Shown here: positions 7,248 to 18,150 of the stretch, one piece after another
Position numbering within the stretch: position 1 is the stretch's first letter
Layout of the letters: every line of letters starts with the position of its first letter
Source: Rhodococcus oryzae
Lineage (GTDB): Bacteria > Actinomycetota > Actinomycetes > Mycobacteriales > Mycobacteriaceae
Assembly (NCBI RefSeq): GCF_005049235.1
Contig: NZ_SUMD01000007.1
Coordinates: 124,001 to 188,000 of the forward strand
Reading direction: 5' to 3'
DNA: 64,000 nucleotides
Program-made: the position numbers and the translations under genes
The notes under the pieces: generated by a model
What the model was told of the DNA's origin: nothing
Databases searched by the model: none
What the model saw: only the letters and a program-made list of their open reading frames with translations

Positions 7248-8426
7248 ATGGGTCAGGTTCACGAGCGGATCGAGCAGTACGCGGAGGAGATCCGCGCAAA
7301 CGGTGTCGAGGGCGACAGGCTCATGCGCCTGACCGATGCCTCGGCCAAGCGGCTGCGTGAGTCGGGGGTGATCCGGATGCTGCAGCCGAAGGACCACGGC
7401 GGCCTCGAATCGCATCCGCGGGAGTTCGCCGAGACCGCGATGGCGATCGGCGCGATGGACGGCGCCACCGGCTGGGTCAGCGGCATCGTCGGCGTACACC
7501 CGTGGGAGCTGGCGTTCTTCGACCCGAAGGCCCAGGAAGAGGTGTGGGGTGAGGACCCCGACACCTGGATGGCCTCGCCGTATGCGCCCATGGGCGTCGC
7601 GGTCCCGACGGACGGCGGCTACGTCCTCAACGGCCGCTGGTCGTTCTCCTCGGGTACCGATCACTGTCAGTGGGTGATGATCGGCGCGATGGTCGGAAAC
7701 CGGGACGGCAAGCCGCAGATGCCGCCGAAGATCCTGCACGTGCTGCTGCCGCGCAGCGACTACGACATCGACCAGGACAGCTGGGACGTCGTCGGTCTGC
7801 GCGGCACCGGCAGCAAGGACCTGATCGTCAAGGATGCGTTCATCCCGACGCACCGGACCCTGGAGGCGGCGAAGGTCTTCGACGGCACCGCGCCGAAGGA
7901 AGCCGGCCGCACCCAGACGCTGTACAACTTCCCGTTCTCGTGCATCTTCCCGCTGGGCATCACCTCCTCGCTGATCGGCATCGCCGAGGGCGCGCTGGCC
8001 TGCCACCTCGACGCGCAGCGCGCGCGGGTCACGGTGTCCGGCACGGCGATCAAGGACGATCCGTACGTGCTGTTCGCGATCGGCGAGGCCGCCGCGGAGA
8101 TCGCCGCGTCGCGGGCGGCGATCCTCGAGACGGTGGACCGGTTCTGGGACCTCACCGACCAGGGCAAGGAGGTCACCTTCGAGCAGCGCGCGATCGGTCG
8201 CCGGACCCAGACCGCCGCCGCGTGGCGGGCGGTGCGGGCGGTCGACGAGATCTTCGCGCGGTCAGGCGGCGGTGCGCTACAGATGAAGACGCCGATGCAG
8301 CGCTTCTGGCGGGACGCACACGCCGGCCTCTCGCACGCCATTCACGTGCCCGGCTCGATCTTCCATTCGTCGGCGCTGACGCAGCTCGGCGGTGAGCCGC
8401 AGGGCGCGCACCGCGCGATGATCTGA
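7248..8426 (+). CDS. HsaA-like flavin-dependent oxygenase (acyl-CoA dehydrogenase fold)
   Basis: The 392-residue protein belongs to the two-component flavin monooxygenases with an acyl-CoA dehydrogenase fold. Blocks typical of HsaA are present: M-L-Q-P-K-D-H-G-G-L, TGWVSGIVGVHPWELAFFDP, A-Q-E-E-V-W-G-E-D-P, YVLNGRWSFSSGTDHCQW, VVGLRGTGSKDLIVKD, and the C-terminal F-W-R-D-A-H-A-G-L-S-H-A that carries the catalytic His in HsaA. HsaA hydroxylates a phenolic secosteroid using reduced flavin from a separate reductase. No reductase is seen nearby. Start ATG has a clear ribosome site (gaggaag). The divergent HsaD-like gene and KstR-type sites support a steroid or polycyclic aromatic role, but the exact substrate may differ. 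Confidence 0.82.
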   Translation: MGQVHERIEQYAEEIRANGVEGDRLMRLTDASAKRLRESGVIRMLQPKDHGGLESHPREFAETAMAIGAMDGATGWVSGIVGVHPWELAFFDPKAQEEVWGEDPDTWMASPYAPMGVAVPTDGGYVLNGRWSFSSGTDHCQWVMIGAMVGNRDGKPQMPPKILHVLLPRSDYDIDQDSWDVVGLRGTGSKDLIVKDAFIPTHRTLEAAKVFDGTAPKEAGRTQTLYNFPFSCIFPLGITSSLIGIAEGALACHLDAQRARVTVSGTAIKDDPYVLFAIGEAAAEIAASRAAILETVDRFWDLTDQGKEVTFEQRAIGRRTQTAAAWRAVRAVDEIFARSGGGALQMKTPMQRFWRDAHAGLSHAIHVPGSIFHSSALTQLGGEPQGAHRAMI

Positions 8427-8444
8427 CGGGGTCGAACACACGCG

Positions 8445-8478
8445 GGCGCCCCGCGAGCCGGTCGGCTCGCGGGGCGCC
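8445..8478. terminator. Bidirectional terminator hairpin
   Basis: A perfect 15-bp stem (8445-8459 with 8464-8478) closes a GGTC loop between the convergent oxygenase and katG genes. The stem is almost pure G+C, as usual for actinobacterial terminators that lack a clear T tract. Confidence 0.8.
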
Positions 8479-8487
8479 GTGCCGTGA

Positions 8488-11161
<2,674 letters not shown>

Positions 11162-11221
11162 CTCAATACAATGGCGCATCGTTCTGGACTCGGTCAAGAG
11201 TTTTCGGGGTCGATCGCGGAA

Positions 11222-14200
11222 CTACCGTCCGCCCAGCGGAACCGCGCCCGCGGCGGGCAGTGGGGGAAGCGCCCCCAGCGGCGCGGGCGTCAGCGTCGTC
11301 GACTGCGGGTCCGCCCGGCCAAGCCCGAACTTGCGGACCTCGGATCCCGTCGCACCGACGCCGCTGACGAGCAGGTCCGCGCCGGTGGTGGTGCTCGTGG
11401 TGGCCACCTGCACCCCGCCGCCCGCGAACGGCTCGAACGAGGCGATCTGCCGGAAATCCACTGGGCCCGAGTGGTGATCCGGGCTGTCGAGGTACATCCC
11501 GGGCGCGCCGTCGAGCCGCGAGCCGCTCGACCACACCCGCACCGTGCCCGGCCCGCCCGCCATGCCGGTCACGATGCTCTTCGCGCCGCCCTCGGCACCG
11601 GCCACCCAGCCCGTCGAGAGCGAGACGCCGTCGCGGTAGCCCTCGTCGAAGGCCAGGAACTCCGACGTCATCGTCGGCTCGTCGGTACCGCCACCGCTCG
11701 CGCCCGTGCCGCCGTGCCCGCCGTGGCCGCTCTTCGACGCCGCCGCGACCGCGGTCGGCTCGAACAGGTCGTAGCGGAAGGTCTTCACCCGCGGCGCCTC
11801 CCCCGGGCCCGGCGCAGTCACGATGCTGGCCCGGCCCGAGGCGGTGTCCACCAGCCCCGTCGCGACCGACACCCCCGCCTCGGACCCCGGGTACGGGGTG
11901 AAGCTCGAGAACACCTCCGGTGCCTCGCCCTTCCCGTTGGGCAGCGTCGAGGAGAACACCTTGATCTGTGTCTCCACGCCCGGGCCGGTGCCCACGATGA
12001 TGTTGTCGGCCAAGGCGTTTCCATCGATGTCGACGCCCGCGACGTTGACCCCGCCGCGGAACCCGGAATCGAACGGGGCGAACCGGGTCAGCTCGGCACT
12101 GAACGCGCCGTCGGCGCGGTCGGCTCCGTCGTAGGCCACCACCTCCGGCTCGCGGCCCGCACCGGTACCGACGACGAGGTCGAGCACCATGTCGCCGTTC
12201 ACGTCGGCCATCGCCACCGTCGGGGTGCCCTCGAACGACGGGAACGGCGTGACGGCGGCGATCACCCTGTCACCGGTGCCGTCGTGGACCCGCACCGTCG
12301 CGGGTGTGCCGGGCGACCCCGGCACCGCGACCGCGTACGTCGACACCTCCGGGATCACGCTGACGAGCGCCATCAGCCCGTTGTCCTCGTGATTGAGACG
12401 ATGGCAGTGGATCACGAAGGTGCCGGTGTACTCGGTGAACTTGGTCCGCAGTGTCACCGAGGCCGGCTCGAGCGCCTGTTCGTTCTCGTCGGTCACCGGC
12501 GCGGGCACGTTCACGTTGTCCATGCCCCACGGCTGCACGCCGGTCCTGGTGCCCGCGACCGGATCCACGACCTCCATCACCTGAAAGTCGTTGACGTGGA
12601 TGTGCATCGGATGTTCGTCGTTGTTCAGGTTGGTGATCGTCCACTCCTCCACCGAGTTCAGCCGTGGCTGGAGCAGGGGGATGTTCGGGAAGGTGTTGTC
12701 GTCGAACTCGTAGGTGAAGGCCTTCGGATCGCTCTTGCTGGCCTTGTCGTTGCCGAAGCCGCCCGAGACCGTCAGCGTCCGTTTCACGTCCGGCGTCATC
12801 ACCGAGGTGTCCACGAAAGACGTGTATGTGTCGAGGTTCTGGCCGGGCTCGAAGGCCGTCGTCTGTCCCTGCCCGCCGCCGGGGGTCGCGTGCAGCAGCG
12901 TCTGGGTGGGGAAGGTGAAGAAGCCGTCGGCGTAGCTGATCACCGATGGGTCCACCGTCACCGTGCCCAGCACCGCGGGCGGGTTCTCGGTGCCGTCGTT
13001 GGTGTAGAGCACGCCCGGGTTCGTGACCGGCTTCGCACCCTCCAGCGGCGGGATGTCGAGGACGAGGTCGCCGGTCTTCGGCATCGTCACCGCGATCGCG
13101 AACCGTGAGCCGGGCGGTACGACGAGCCGGGTGCCGTCGCCGCCGACCGGCGGCTCCACCCGGGTGAAGGGGTTGCCGTCCTGCCCGACGATCGCGAATT
13201 TCGGATGGTTTCCGGTGGCCGTCTCGGTGAGCCGAAGCGGCATGTAGGCGATGTCGCTGATGTTCGCCAGCACCCAGATCTCCGTCTGACCCGGCGCGAG
13301 TTTCAGCTCCGGCTGGAACTGCCCGTTGATCGTGAACTGGACGTCGCGCTGGTTGTCCGGCAGCGACGGGTCCGCCGGGACGGTCACCGTGTCGCTGGTG
13401 AAGGTCTGCAGGTTGCCGGGTATGAACTGGTTCTGCCCACGATGGTTGGCCGGGGACAGCGGCCCGGTGTACCAGTTGGTGATGTACCGGGAGCCCTTCG
13501 TCGTCTCGTCGAAGTTCACCGGGGCCAGGCTCGGCCGGTAGGTGCCGTCGGCGAGTTGCGCTCCTTCCGGAGGCTTCAAGGTGCTCACCCATTGCGACCA
13601 GTACGCGTTGTTCAGCTGGCGGCCGCTGCCCTTGCGGTCGACGACGAAGTTGTACTGCAACGCCATGTCGCGGATCGGGATCTCGTTCTGCGTCACCAAC
13701 GGCAGGTTTCCGTCCGGCCGCCCGATCTCCAGCAGACCCGCGAGCCCCAGGTACGTCTGCTGCGCGGTGAGGGTGTGGCGATGGCTGTGGTACCAGTACA
13801 TTCCGTTGGGCATGTCCTCCGGGACCGCGTAGTCGTAGCGGTTGCCCATCCCGGCGGGGATGTCGAGCAGCACGTTGTCGGCGTTGCCGTCGGGGCTCAC
13901 GTGCAGCCCGTGGGTGTGCAGGTTCAGCGGCGCGGACGCCAGCGCCTGCGGATAGATCGGCACGTCGCCGCCCGCCGGGGTGAAGGCCGGGTCGTTGAAG
14001 TCCTCGATCGTCAGGCCCCGCAGGTCGTTGTCGTAGTGGATGATCAGGCGCTCGCCCGGATCGACCCGCAACGTCGGCGCCGGGTACACGTCCTGGCCCT
14101 CGGTCGAGCCGTCCGAGGCCGTCCCCCGGATGACCTCATACCCGAACAGCAGGAAATTCGAGACCGGCCCCGAGGCCGTGTCGAGGGCGACCGTGCCCTG

Positions 14201-14398
14201 GTGGGCCGACAGCCGCACCTCGAGCACGCCGTCCTCGCTCGACAGCTTGACCGGCTCCCGGTATCTGGCGGGGGCACCATCGGGGCCTGCGTTGACGCCA
14301 GGCTCCCCCGTCGTCGAGAAGCACGAGGTGAGGACCAGCGCCATGGCGACCGCGGCGCACGCGACGACGGCGATCGGCCTTCGACGATTCGCGACCAT
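11222..14398 (-). CDS. Secreted lipoprotein multicopper oxidase with C-terminal FG-GAP-like propeller region
   Basis: This 1,058-residue protein starts with a lipoprotein signal (V-L-T-S-C, Cys at about residue 26). A multicopper oxidase body spans about residues 60-690. The copper ligand motifs are H-T-H-G-L-H (about 160), H-S-H-R-H (about 202), H-P-M-H-I-H (about 596) and HCHRLNHEDNGLM (about 663-675). The last places the type 1 Cys, His and axial Met. From about 700 to the end runs a region of repeats of the VCBS/FG-GAP kind (ADVNGDMVLDLVVGTGAGRE, V-D-I-D-G-N-A-L-A-D-N-I-I-V-G-T-G), likely a beta-propeller. It probably oxidises metal ions or phenolics outside the cell. It lies downstream of furA-katG in the same direction across a 24-base-plus gap region but appears to be a separate unit. 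Confidence 0.88.
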   Translation of the reverse strand: MVANRRRPIAVVACAAVAMALVLTSCFSTTGEPGVNAGPDGAPARYREPVKLSSEDGVLEVRLSAHQGTVALDTASGPVSNFLLFGYEVIRGTASDGSTEGQDVYPAPTLRVDPGERLIIHYDNDLRGLTIEDFNDPAFTPAGGDVPIYPQALASAPLNLHTHGLHVSPDGNADNVLLDIPAGMGNRYDYAVPEDMPNGMYWYHSHRHTLTAQQTYLGLAGLLEIGRPDGNLPLVTQNEIPIRDMALQYNFVVDRKGSGRQLNNAYWSQWVSTLKPPEGAQLADGTYRPSLAPVNFDETTKGSRYITNWYTGPLSPANHRGQNQFIPGNLQTFTSDTVTVPADPSLPDNQRDVQFTINGQFQPELKLAPGQTEIWVLANISDIAYMPLRLTETATGNHPKFAIVGQDGNPFTRVEPPVGGDGTRLVVPPGSRFAIAVTMPKTGDLVLDIPPLEGAKPVTNPGVLYTNDGTENPPAVLGTVTVDPSVISYADGFFTFPTQTLLHATPGGGQGQTTAFEPGQNLDTYTSFVDTSVMTPDVKRTLTVSGGFGNDKASKSDPKAFTYEFDDNTFPNIPLLQPRLNSVEEWTITNLNNDEHPMHIHVNDFQVMEVVDPVAGTRTGVQPWGMDNVNVPAPVTDENEQALEPASVTLRTKFTEYTGTFVIHCHRLNHEDNGLMALVSVIPEVSTYAVAVPGSPGTPATVRVHDGTGDRVIAAVTPFPSFEGTPTVAMADVNGDMVLDLVVGTGAGREPEVVAYDGADRADGAFSAELTRFAPFDSGFRGGVNVAGVDIDGNALADNIIVGTGPGVETQIKVFSSTLPNGKGEAPEVFSSFTPYPGSEAGVSVATGLVDTASGRASIVTAPGPGEAPRVKTFRYDLFEPTAVAAASKSGHGGHGGTGASGGGTDEPTMTSEFLAFDEGYRDGVSLSTGWVAGAEGGAKSIVTGMAGGPGTVRVWSSGSRLDGAPGMYLDSPDHHSGPVDFRQIASFEPFAGGGVQVATTSTTTGADLLVSGVGATGSEVRKFGLGRADPQSTTLTPAPLGALPPLPAAGAVPLGGR

Positions 14399-14548
14399 CT
14401 CGCTGCCCCGTTCCGTGAACGAATACGGGCACCGGCGCTCCAGCGTCAGCGCCTCAAAAGCCTAGTTCGCCGCCGCGGCGGTCGCACACGAAACTGCGCT
14501 CGGCCCGTGCGCGGCCCCCGCGGCGGGAAACCCGATAGCGTGGACGGC

Positions 14549-14923
14549 ATGAGCACCTCGGAGATCGCCACGGTTCTCGCGTGGCACGACGCACTGAACG
14601 ATTCCGACATCGACACCCTCCTCGCGTTGTCCAGCGACGACGTCGAGGTGGGCGGCCCGCAGGGTGCCGGACAGGGTCTCACAGCGTTGCGTGAGTGGGC
14701 CTCCAGCGCGAGCCTGACCCTGACCCCGGGCCGCATGTTCGTGCACGAGGGCGTCGTCGTGGTCGAGGAGGAGGCCAGCTGGGCCTCGAAGCCCGACGAG
14801 AAGTCGACCGTCGCCACCGCCTTCCGAGTGGTGCACGACCAGGTGACCTCGATCTTCCGGCACAACGACCTCGAAGCAGCTTTTGCGGCAACGGATCTGA
14901 GCGAAGCGGACGCGGTGTCCTGA
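14549..14923 (+). CDS. NTF2-like (SnoaL/limonene-hydrolase-type) protein
   Basis: ATG at 14549 starts a 124-residue protein, MSTSEIATVLAWHDALNDSD. The layout is an NTF2-like fold: an N-terminal helix pair, a strand with L-S-S-D-D-V-E-V-G-G-P, a G-Q-G-L-T-A-L-R-E-W helix, then strands (VHEGVVVVEEEASW, ATAFRVVHDQVTSIFRHNDL). Family members range from small-molecule isomerases to proteins with no known activity. A longer frame is open upstream but it overlaps the multicopper oxidase gene antisense and has no homology-like features, so the short start is preferred. The next gene begins two bases after the stop. Confidence 0.75.
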   Translation: MSTSEIATVLAWHDALNDSDIDTLLALSSDDVEVGGPQGAGQGLTALREWASSASLTLTPGRMFVHEGVVVVEEEASWASKPDEKSTVATAFRVVHDQVTSIFRHNDLEAAFAATDLSEADAVS

Positions 14924-14924
14924 C

Positions 14925-16367
14925 GTGGCGAGGGGGCGCCTGCGCGACGCACTCACCTCGCTGAACCGGCTGATCGGTGAAGAGCGGGCGGTGGTCGACG
15001 ACCAGACATCGGCCCCCGCGCCGCTCCAGCCGATCGACCTGACCGACGACGCCAAGGTCGCCGAGGTCCTCGACATCGCCCTCCGATCCGGCGAGGTGCT
15101 GCTCGCGTCCGGCACCTCCGCGATGGACACCACCGCGCAGGTCCAGTTCGTCGCCGCGAGCTACGGGCTCGCGCGCTGCGACGTCGACGTCACCTACAAC
15201 GCGATCCGCATCAGCGCACACCGCGGGCCGACGATGCCGCCCGCGGCCACCATGCGGATCGTGCACTACCGGGCACTGGACTTCACCCGGCTCGCCGCGG
15301 TCGACCGGCTCACCCGCCGGCTGCGGACCGAGGCGGTCAGCCCGGACGACGCGCACGACGAGCTGACCCGGATCACCCGCGCGCCACATCCCTACAACCG
15401 CTGGACCGCGACGCTGGCGTGGGCGTCGATGGCCGCGTCCGCCTCGGTGCTGCTCGGCGGCGGCCTGCTGGTGGCGATCGTCAGCTTCCTCACCACCATG
15501 GTCATCGACCGGGTCAACCGCAGGCTGAACGCCATCGGGCTCCCGTTCTTCTTCCAGCACGTGGTGGGCGGACTGATCGCCGCCGCGCCTGCCAGCCTGC
15601 TCTATACCTTCAGCGACCAGCTGGGCATCACCATCCGGCCGTCACTGATCATCGCGGCCGGGGTGATCGTGCTGCTGTCGGGGCTGTCGCTTGTCGGCTC
15701 GGTGCAGGACGCGATCACCGGCGCACCGATCACCGCCGTCGCGCGGTTCTTCGAGGTCCTCATGATGACCGGCGGCATCATCGCGGGCGTCGCGATCTCG
15801 CTGCGCATCGCGGGCGCCCTCGGTTCGACGCTGCCGGTGCTGACCACCGTCGCTCCGCCCGCCCTGGCCCAGATCCCGGTTCAGGTGGTCGCGGGCGCGT
15901 TCACCTCGCTGTTCTTCGCGGTGGCCTGCTACGCGGAGCGGCGGGCGCTGCCCGTCGCCGGCATCGGCGGCGCAGCCGGCATTCTCGTCTACGCCCTGGC
16001 GCTGAGCGTGAGCATCGGCCCGGTCATCGCCTCGGCCATCGCCGCGACCGTTGTCGGCTCGGTCGGCGGCATCCTGGCCCGCCGGGCGCTGACCCCGCCG
16101 CAGGTGATCGCGGTCGCGGGCATCACCCCGCTGTTGCCGGGTCTCGCCCTCTACCGCGGCCTGTACGCCCTGCTCAACAACGAGTTGCTGGACGGCTTCA
16201 GCGCGCTGCTGTCGGCGTTCGGCATCGGATGTGCGCTCGCCGCGGGGGTCACGCTCGGCGAGTGGATCGCCCGGACCATGCGGCGGCCGCGGATCCTGCG
16301 CCGCACCGGAACGCTGAAACGCCCGACCCTGAGCCGACGGCGGTCGGGTCAGAATCGGGCGTCGTAG
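14925..16367 (+). CDS. ThrE-type threonine/serine exporter family protein
   Basis: The GTG at 14925 directly follows the previous stop, so this 480-residue protein is translated in the same operon. An N-terminal soluble segment has the ThrE/DUF1212 block (LRSGEVLLASGTSAMDTT, then V-D-V-T-Y-N-A-I-R-I-S). A hydrophobic domain of about ten membrane helices follows, from residue 160 to 460, including a second half of the DUF3815 kind (VIAVAGITPLLPGLALYRGL). ThrE of Corynebacterium glutamicum exports threonine and serine using the proton gradient. Substrate here is inferred from the family. The C-terminal tail is basic and cytoplasmic. Confidence 0.85.
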   Translation: MARGRLRDALTSLNRLIGEERAVVDDQTSAPAPLQPIDLTDDAKVAEVLDIALRSGEVLLASGTSAMDTTAQVQFVAASYGLARCDVDVTYNAIRISAHRGPTMPPAATMRIVHYRALDFTRLAAVDRLTRRLRTEAVSPDDAHDELTRITRAPHPYNRWTATLAWASMAASASVLLGGGLLVAIVSFLTTMVIDRVNRRLNAIGLPFFFQHVVGGLIAAAPASLLYTFSDQLGITIRPSLIIAAGVIVLLSGLSLVGSVQDAITGAPITAVARFFEVLMMTGGIIAGVAISLRIAGALGSTLPVLTTVAPPALAQIPVQVVAGAFTSLFFAVACYAERRALPVAGIGGAAGILVYALALSVSIGPVIASAIAATVVGSVGGILARRALTPPQVIAVAGITPLLPGLALYRGLYALLNNELLDGFSALLSAFGIGCALAAGVTLGEWIARTMRRPRILRRTGTLKRPTLSRRRSGQNRAS

Positions 16368-16375
16368 TCAGTGCG

Positions 16376-16394
16376 CCGGCGCCGGTGGCGCCGG
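16376..16394. terminator. Short GC hairpin between convergent genes
   Basis: CCGGCGCC (16376-16383) and GGCGCCGG (16387-16394) form a perfect 8-bp stem with a 3-base loop in the 31-base gap between the ThrE-type gene and the MbtH-like gene. It would serve both strands. Confidence 0.45.
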
Positions 16395-16398
16395 GTTG

Positions 16399-16638
16399 TC
16401 AGCTCTGGTTCCCGCGCTCGGCAGCGTCGCGTTCCATGGCCTCACGCAGGCTCTTCGGGCGCATGTCGGTCCAGTTGGCCTCGACGTACTCGACGCACGC
16501 CTGGCGGCTGTCCTCACCGAACACCACACGCCACCCCTGCGGGACGTCCGAGAACGTCGGCCACAGCGAATGCTGGTCCTCGTCGTTGACGAGCACGTAG
16601 AAACGGCCGTCTTCGTCGTCAAAGGGATTGGTGCTCAT
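16399..16638 (-). CDS. MbtH-like NRPS partner protein
   Basis: The 79-residue protein is a clear MbtH-family member: [24 protein letters not shown], then V-P-x-G-W-R-V-V-F-G-E, then N-W-T-D-M-R-P-x-S-L. The conserved Ser, Leu and Trp residues that contact adenylation domains are all present. MbtH-like proteins bind A domains and raise their solubility or activity. The gene overlaps the ornithine monooxygenase stop by four bases (ATGA), so the two are translationally coupled. It lies downstream of the large NRPS, which is its obvious partner. It should follow the same iron control. Confidence 0.96.
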   Translation of the reverse strand: MSTNPFDDEDGRFYVLVNDEDQHSLWPTFSDVPQGWRVVFGEDSRQACVEYVEANWTDMRPKSLREAMERDAAERGNQS

Positions 16639-18029
16639 CTGGCCTCGCTTGTCGCAAATTCGTTCATCGGTGTTTCCAGCGCTGAGGTTTCCGTCCCAGC
16701 GGACACCTCGACCCTATCAAGATCGCCGTGGTCGGGACGATTATCCAGCACAGAATTCAGGATCTCACCGGCGCGAACGGCGACATTGGACAGCAGCGAC
16801 GAGGTGAGGCCGTGCGTCTTCTCGGTGCCGCCCTGGAGGTAGATGCCACCCCGGACGTTCTCGGGGGTGACCAGCCGGTAGTCGCGGTCCACCTCGGTGG
16901 CCACCCCGCCCTCGGGGGCCAGGTCGCCGATGAGGTTGCTCAGCGGGGTGGGGGTGAACCCGGTGGCAAGCACCAGCGCGTCGCACATCAGCGAGTCGGT
17001 CAGGCCATCGAGGCTGCTGCGCACGCTCACCTCGATGCCCTCCTCGGTCTCGACCACGCCGTCGATCTCCGAGGCCCGGCGCATGAACAGGCGCCGCTGG
17101 CCGCGCACCAGTTCCTGGTATTCGGTGGTGTACAGCTCGTTGATCAGCTCGATGTCGACCACCGAGTAGTTGGTGCTCTTGTGCAGGGTCAGGATCCGCT
17201 CGCGCTCGGTGCTGTCGGCACCGTGCAACTCGTCGACGGCGCCGGGGTCGAAGATGCGGTTGGCGTACGGGCTGTCGTCGGCCGGGCTGTAGCCGTAGCG
17301 CGAGAAGACGCTGTGCACCTCGGCCTTCGGGTAGTTGCGGTGCAGGTACTGGACCACCTCGGCCGCGCTCTGGCCTGCTCCGAGCACCACGAAGCGCTGG
17401 TGCCGCAGCTCGGGCAGCTCGTCGATCCGGAACAGGAACTGATGGTTGTGGAAGCAGCGCGCCGACGGCGTCGCCCACTCCGGGATCCGCTCGCGCAGCC
17501 CGGCCCCGACGATCAGGTTCCGCGTCCGCAGGACCTGCCCGTCGGCCGTCTCGACCTCGAACTCGTCCACCGCCCCATCCGCGGCGGGCAGGCCGCGAAC
17601 GCCGGTGACGGCGGTGCCGTATCGCACGTCGGCGTCGACCCGGCCTGCCGCCCACTGCAGGTAGTCGTTGAATTCGTGCCGGGTCGGGAAGAAGGTCTGG
17701 TGGTTGACGAAGTCGACCAGCCTGCCCTTGTCGAACAGGTAGGAGAAGAAGCTGAACGAGCTGGCCGGGTTCCGGAAGGTCACCAGGTCCTTCGGGAACG
17801 CGATCTGCATGGTCGCACCGTCCAGCAGCATGCCGGGGTGCCAGCGGAAGCGGTCCTGCTTCTCCAGGAAGTGCGCCCGGATCCGGTCGCCGGGGGCGCA
17901 GCTCGCGTTGTGCTCCTCGATGGCGATGGCCAGCGCCAGGTTGGACGGCCCGAAGCCGACACCGACCAGGTCGTAGGTCGGCGACTGGTCGCGGTCAGCG
18001 GCCGAGAGAGTCGTATCCATGACGGTCAT
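16635..18029 (-). CDS. L-ornithine N5-monooxygenase (siderophore hydroxylase)
   Basis: The 464-residue protein is an N-hydroxylating flavoenzyme of the PvdA/SidA group. It has an FAD site [10 protein letters not shown] near residue 23, [21 protein letters not shown], an NADPH site [11 protein letters not shown], and a late A-T-G-F-T-P-T. The block [12 protein letters not shown] followed by T-N-Y-S-V-V-D is the pattern of ornithine rather than lysine hydroxylases. It would make N5-hydroxyornithine, the unit recognised by module 3 of the neighbouring NRPS and, after formylation, by module 1. It lies 121 bases downstream of the NRPS with its own iron box and is coupled to the MbtH-like gene. Confidence 0.93.
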   Translation of the reverse strand: MTVMDTTLSAADRDQSPTYDLVGVGFGPSNLALAIAIEEHNASCAPGDRIRAHFLEKQDRFRWHPGMLLDGATMQIAFPKDLVTFRNPASSFSFFSYLFDKGRLVDFVNHQTFFPTRHEFNDYLQWAAGRVDADVRYGTAVTGVRGLPAADGAVDEFEVETADGQVLRTRNLIVGAGLRERIPEWATPSARCFHNHQFLFRIDELPELRHQRFVVLGAGQSAAEVVQYLHRNYPKAEVHSVFSRYGYSPADDSPYANRIFDPGAVDELHGADSTERERILTLHKSTNYSVVDIELINELYTTEYQELVRGQRRLFMRRASEIDGVVETEEGIEVSVRSSLDGLTDSLMCDALVLATGFTPTPLSNLIGDLAPEGGVATEVDRDYRLVTPENVRGGIYLQGGTEKTHGLTSSLLSNVAVRAGEILNSVLDNRPDHGDLDRVEVSAGTETSALETPMNEFATSEAR

Positions 18030-18110
18030 CCATCCTCGCCGGTTCGGCCGGCGGCAGTGCTGCTTGTTGCTGACATAGCTCGGGGTCCAACATTCGGGCC
18101 GCGCTGAATA

Positions 18111-18129
18111 GTAGCGCAGCCTACCCTAA
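18111..18129 (-). promoter_or_regulatory. IdeR/DtxR-type iron box before the ornithine monooxygenase
   Basis: On the minus strand the 19-mer TTAGGGTAGGCTGCGCTAC matches 14 of 19 positions of the iron-box consensus TTAGGTTAGGCTAACCTAA, with a near-perfect left half. It lies 82 bases before the hydroxylase start, in the gap after the NRPS stop, and implies an internal iron-repressed promoter. Confidence 0.7.
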
Positions 18130-18150
18130 TTCGGGTGGCGGGGCGGGCCA

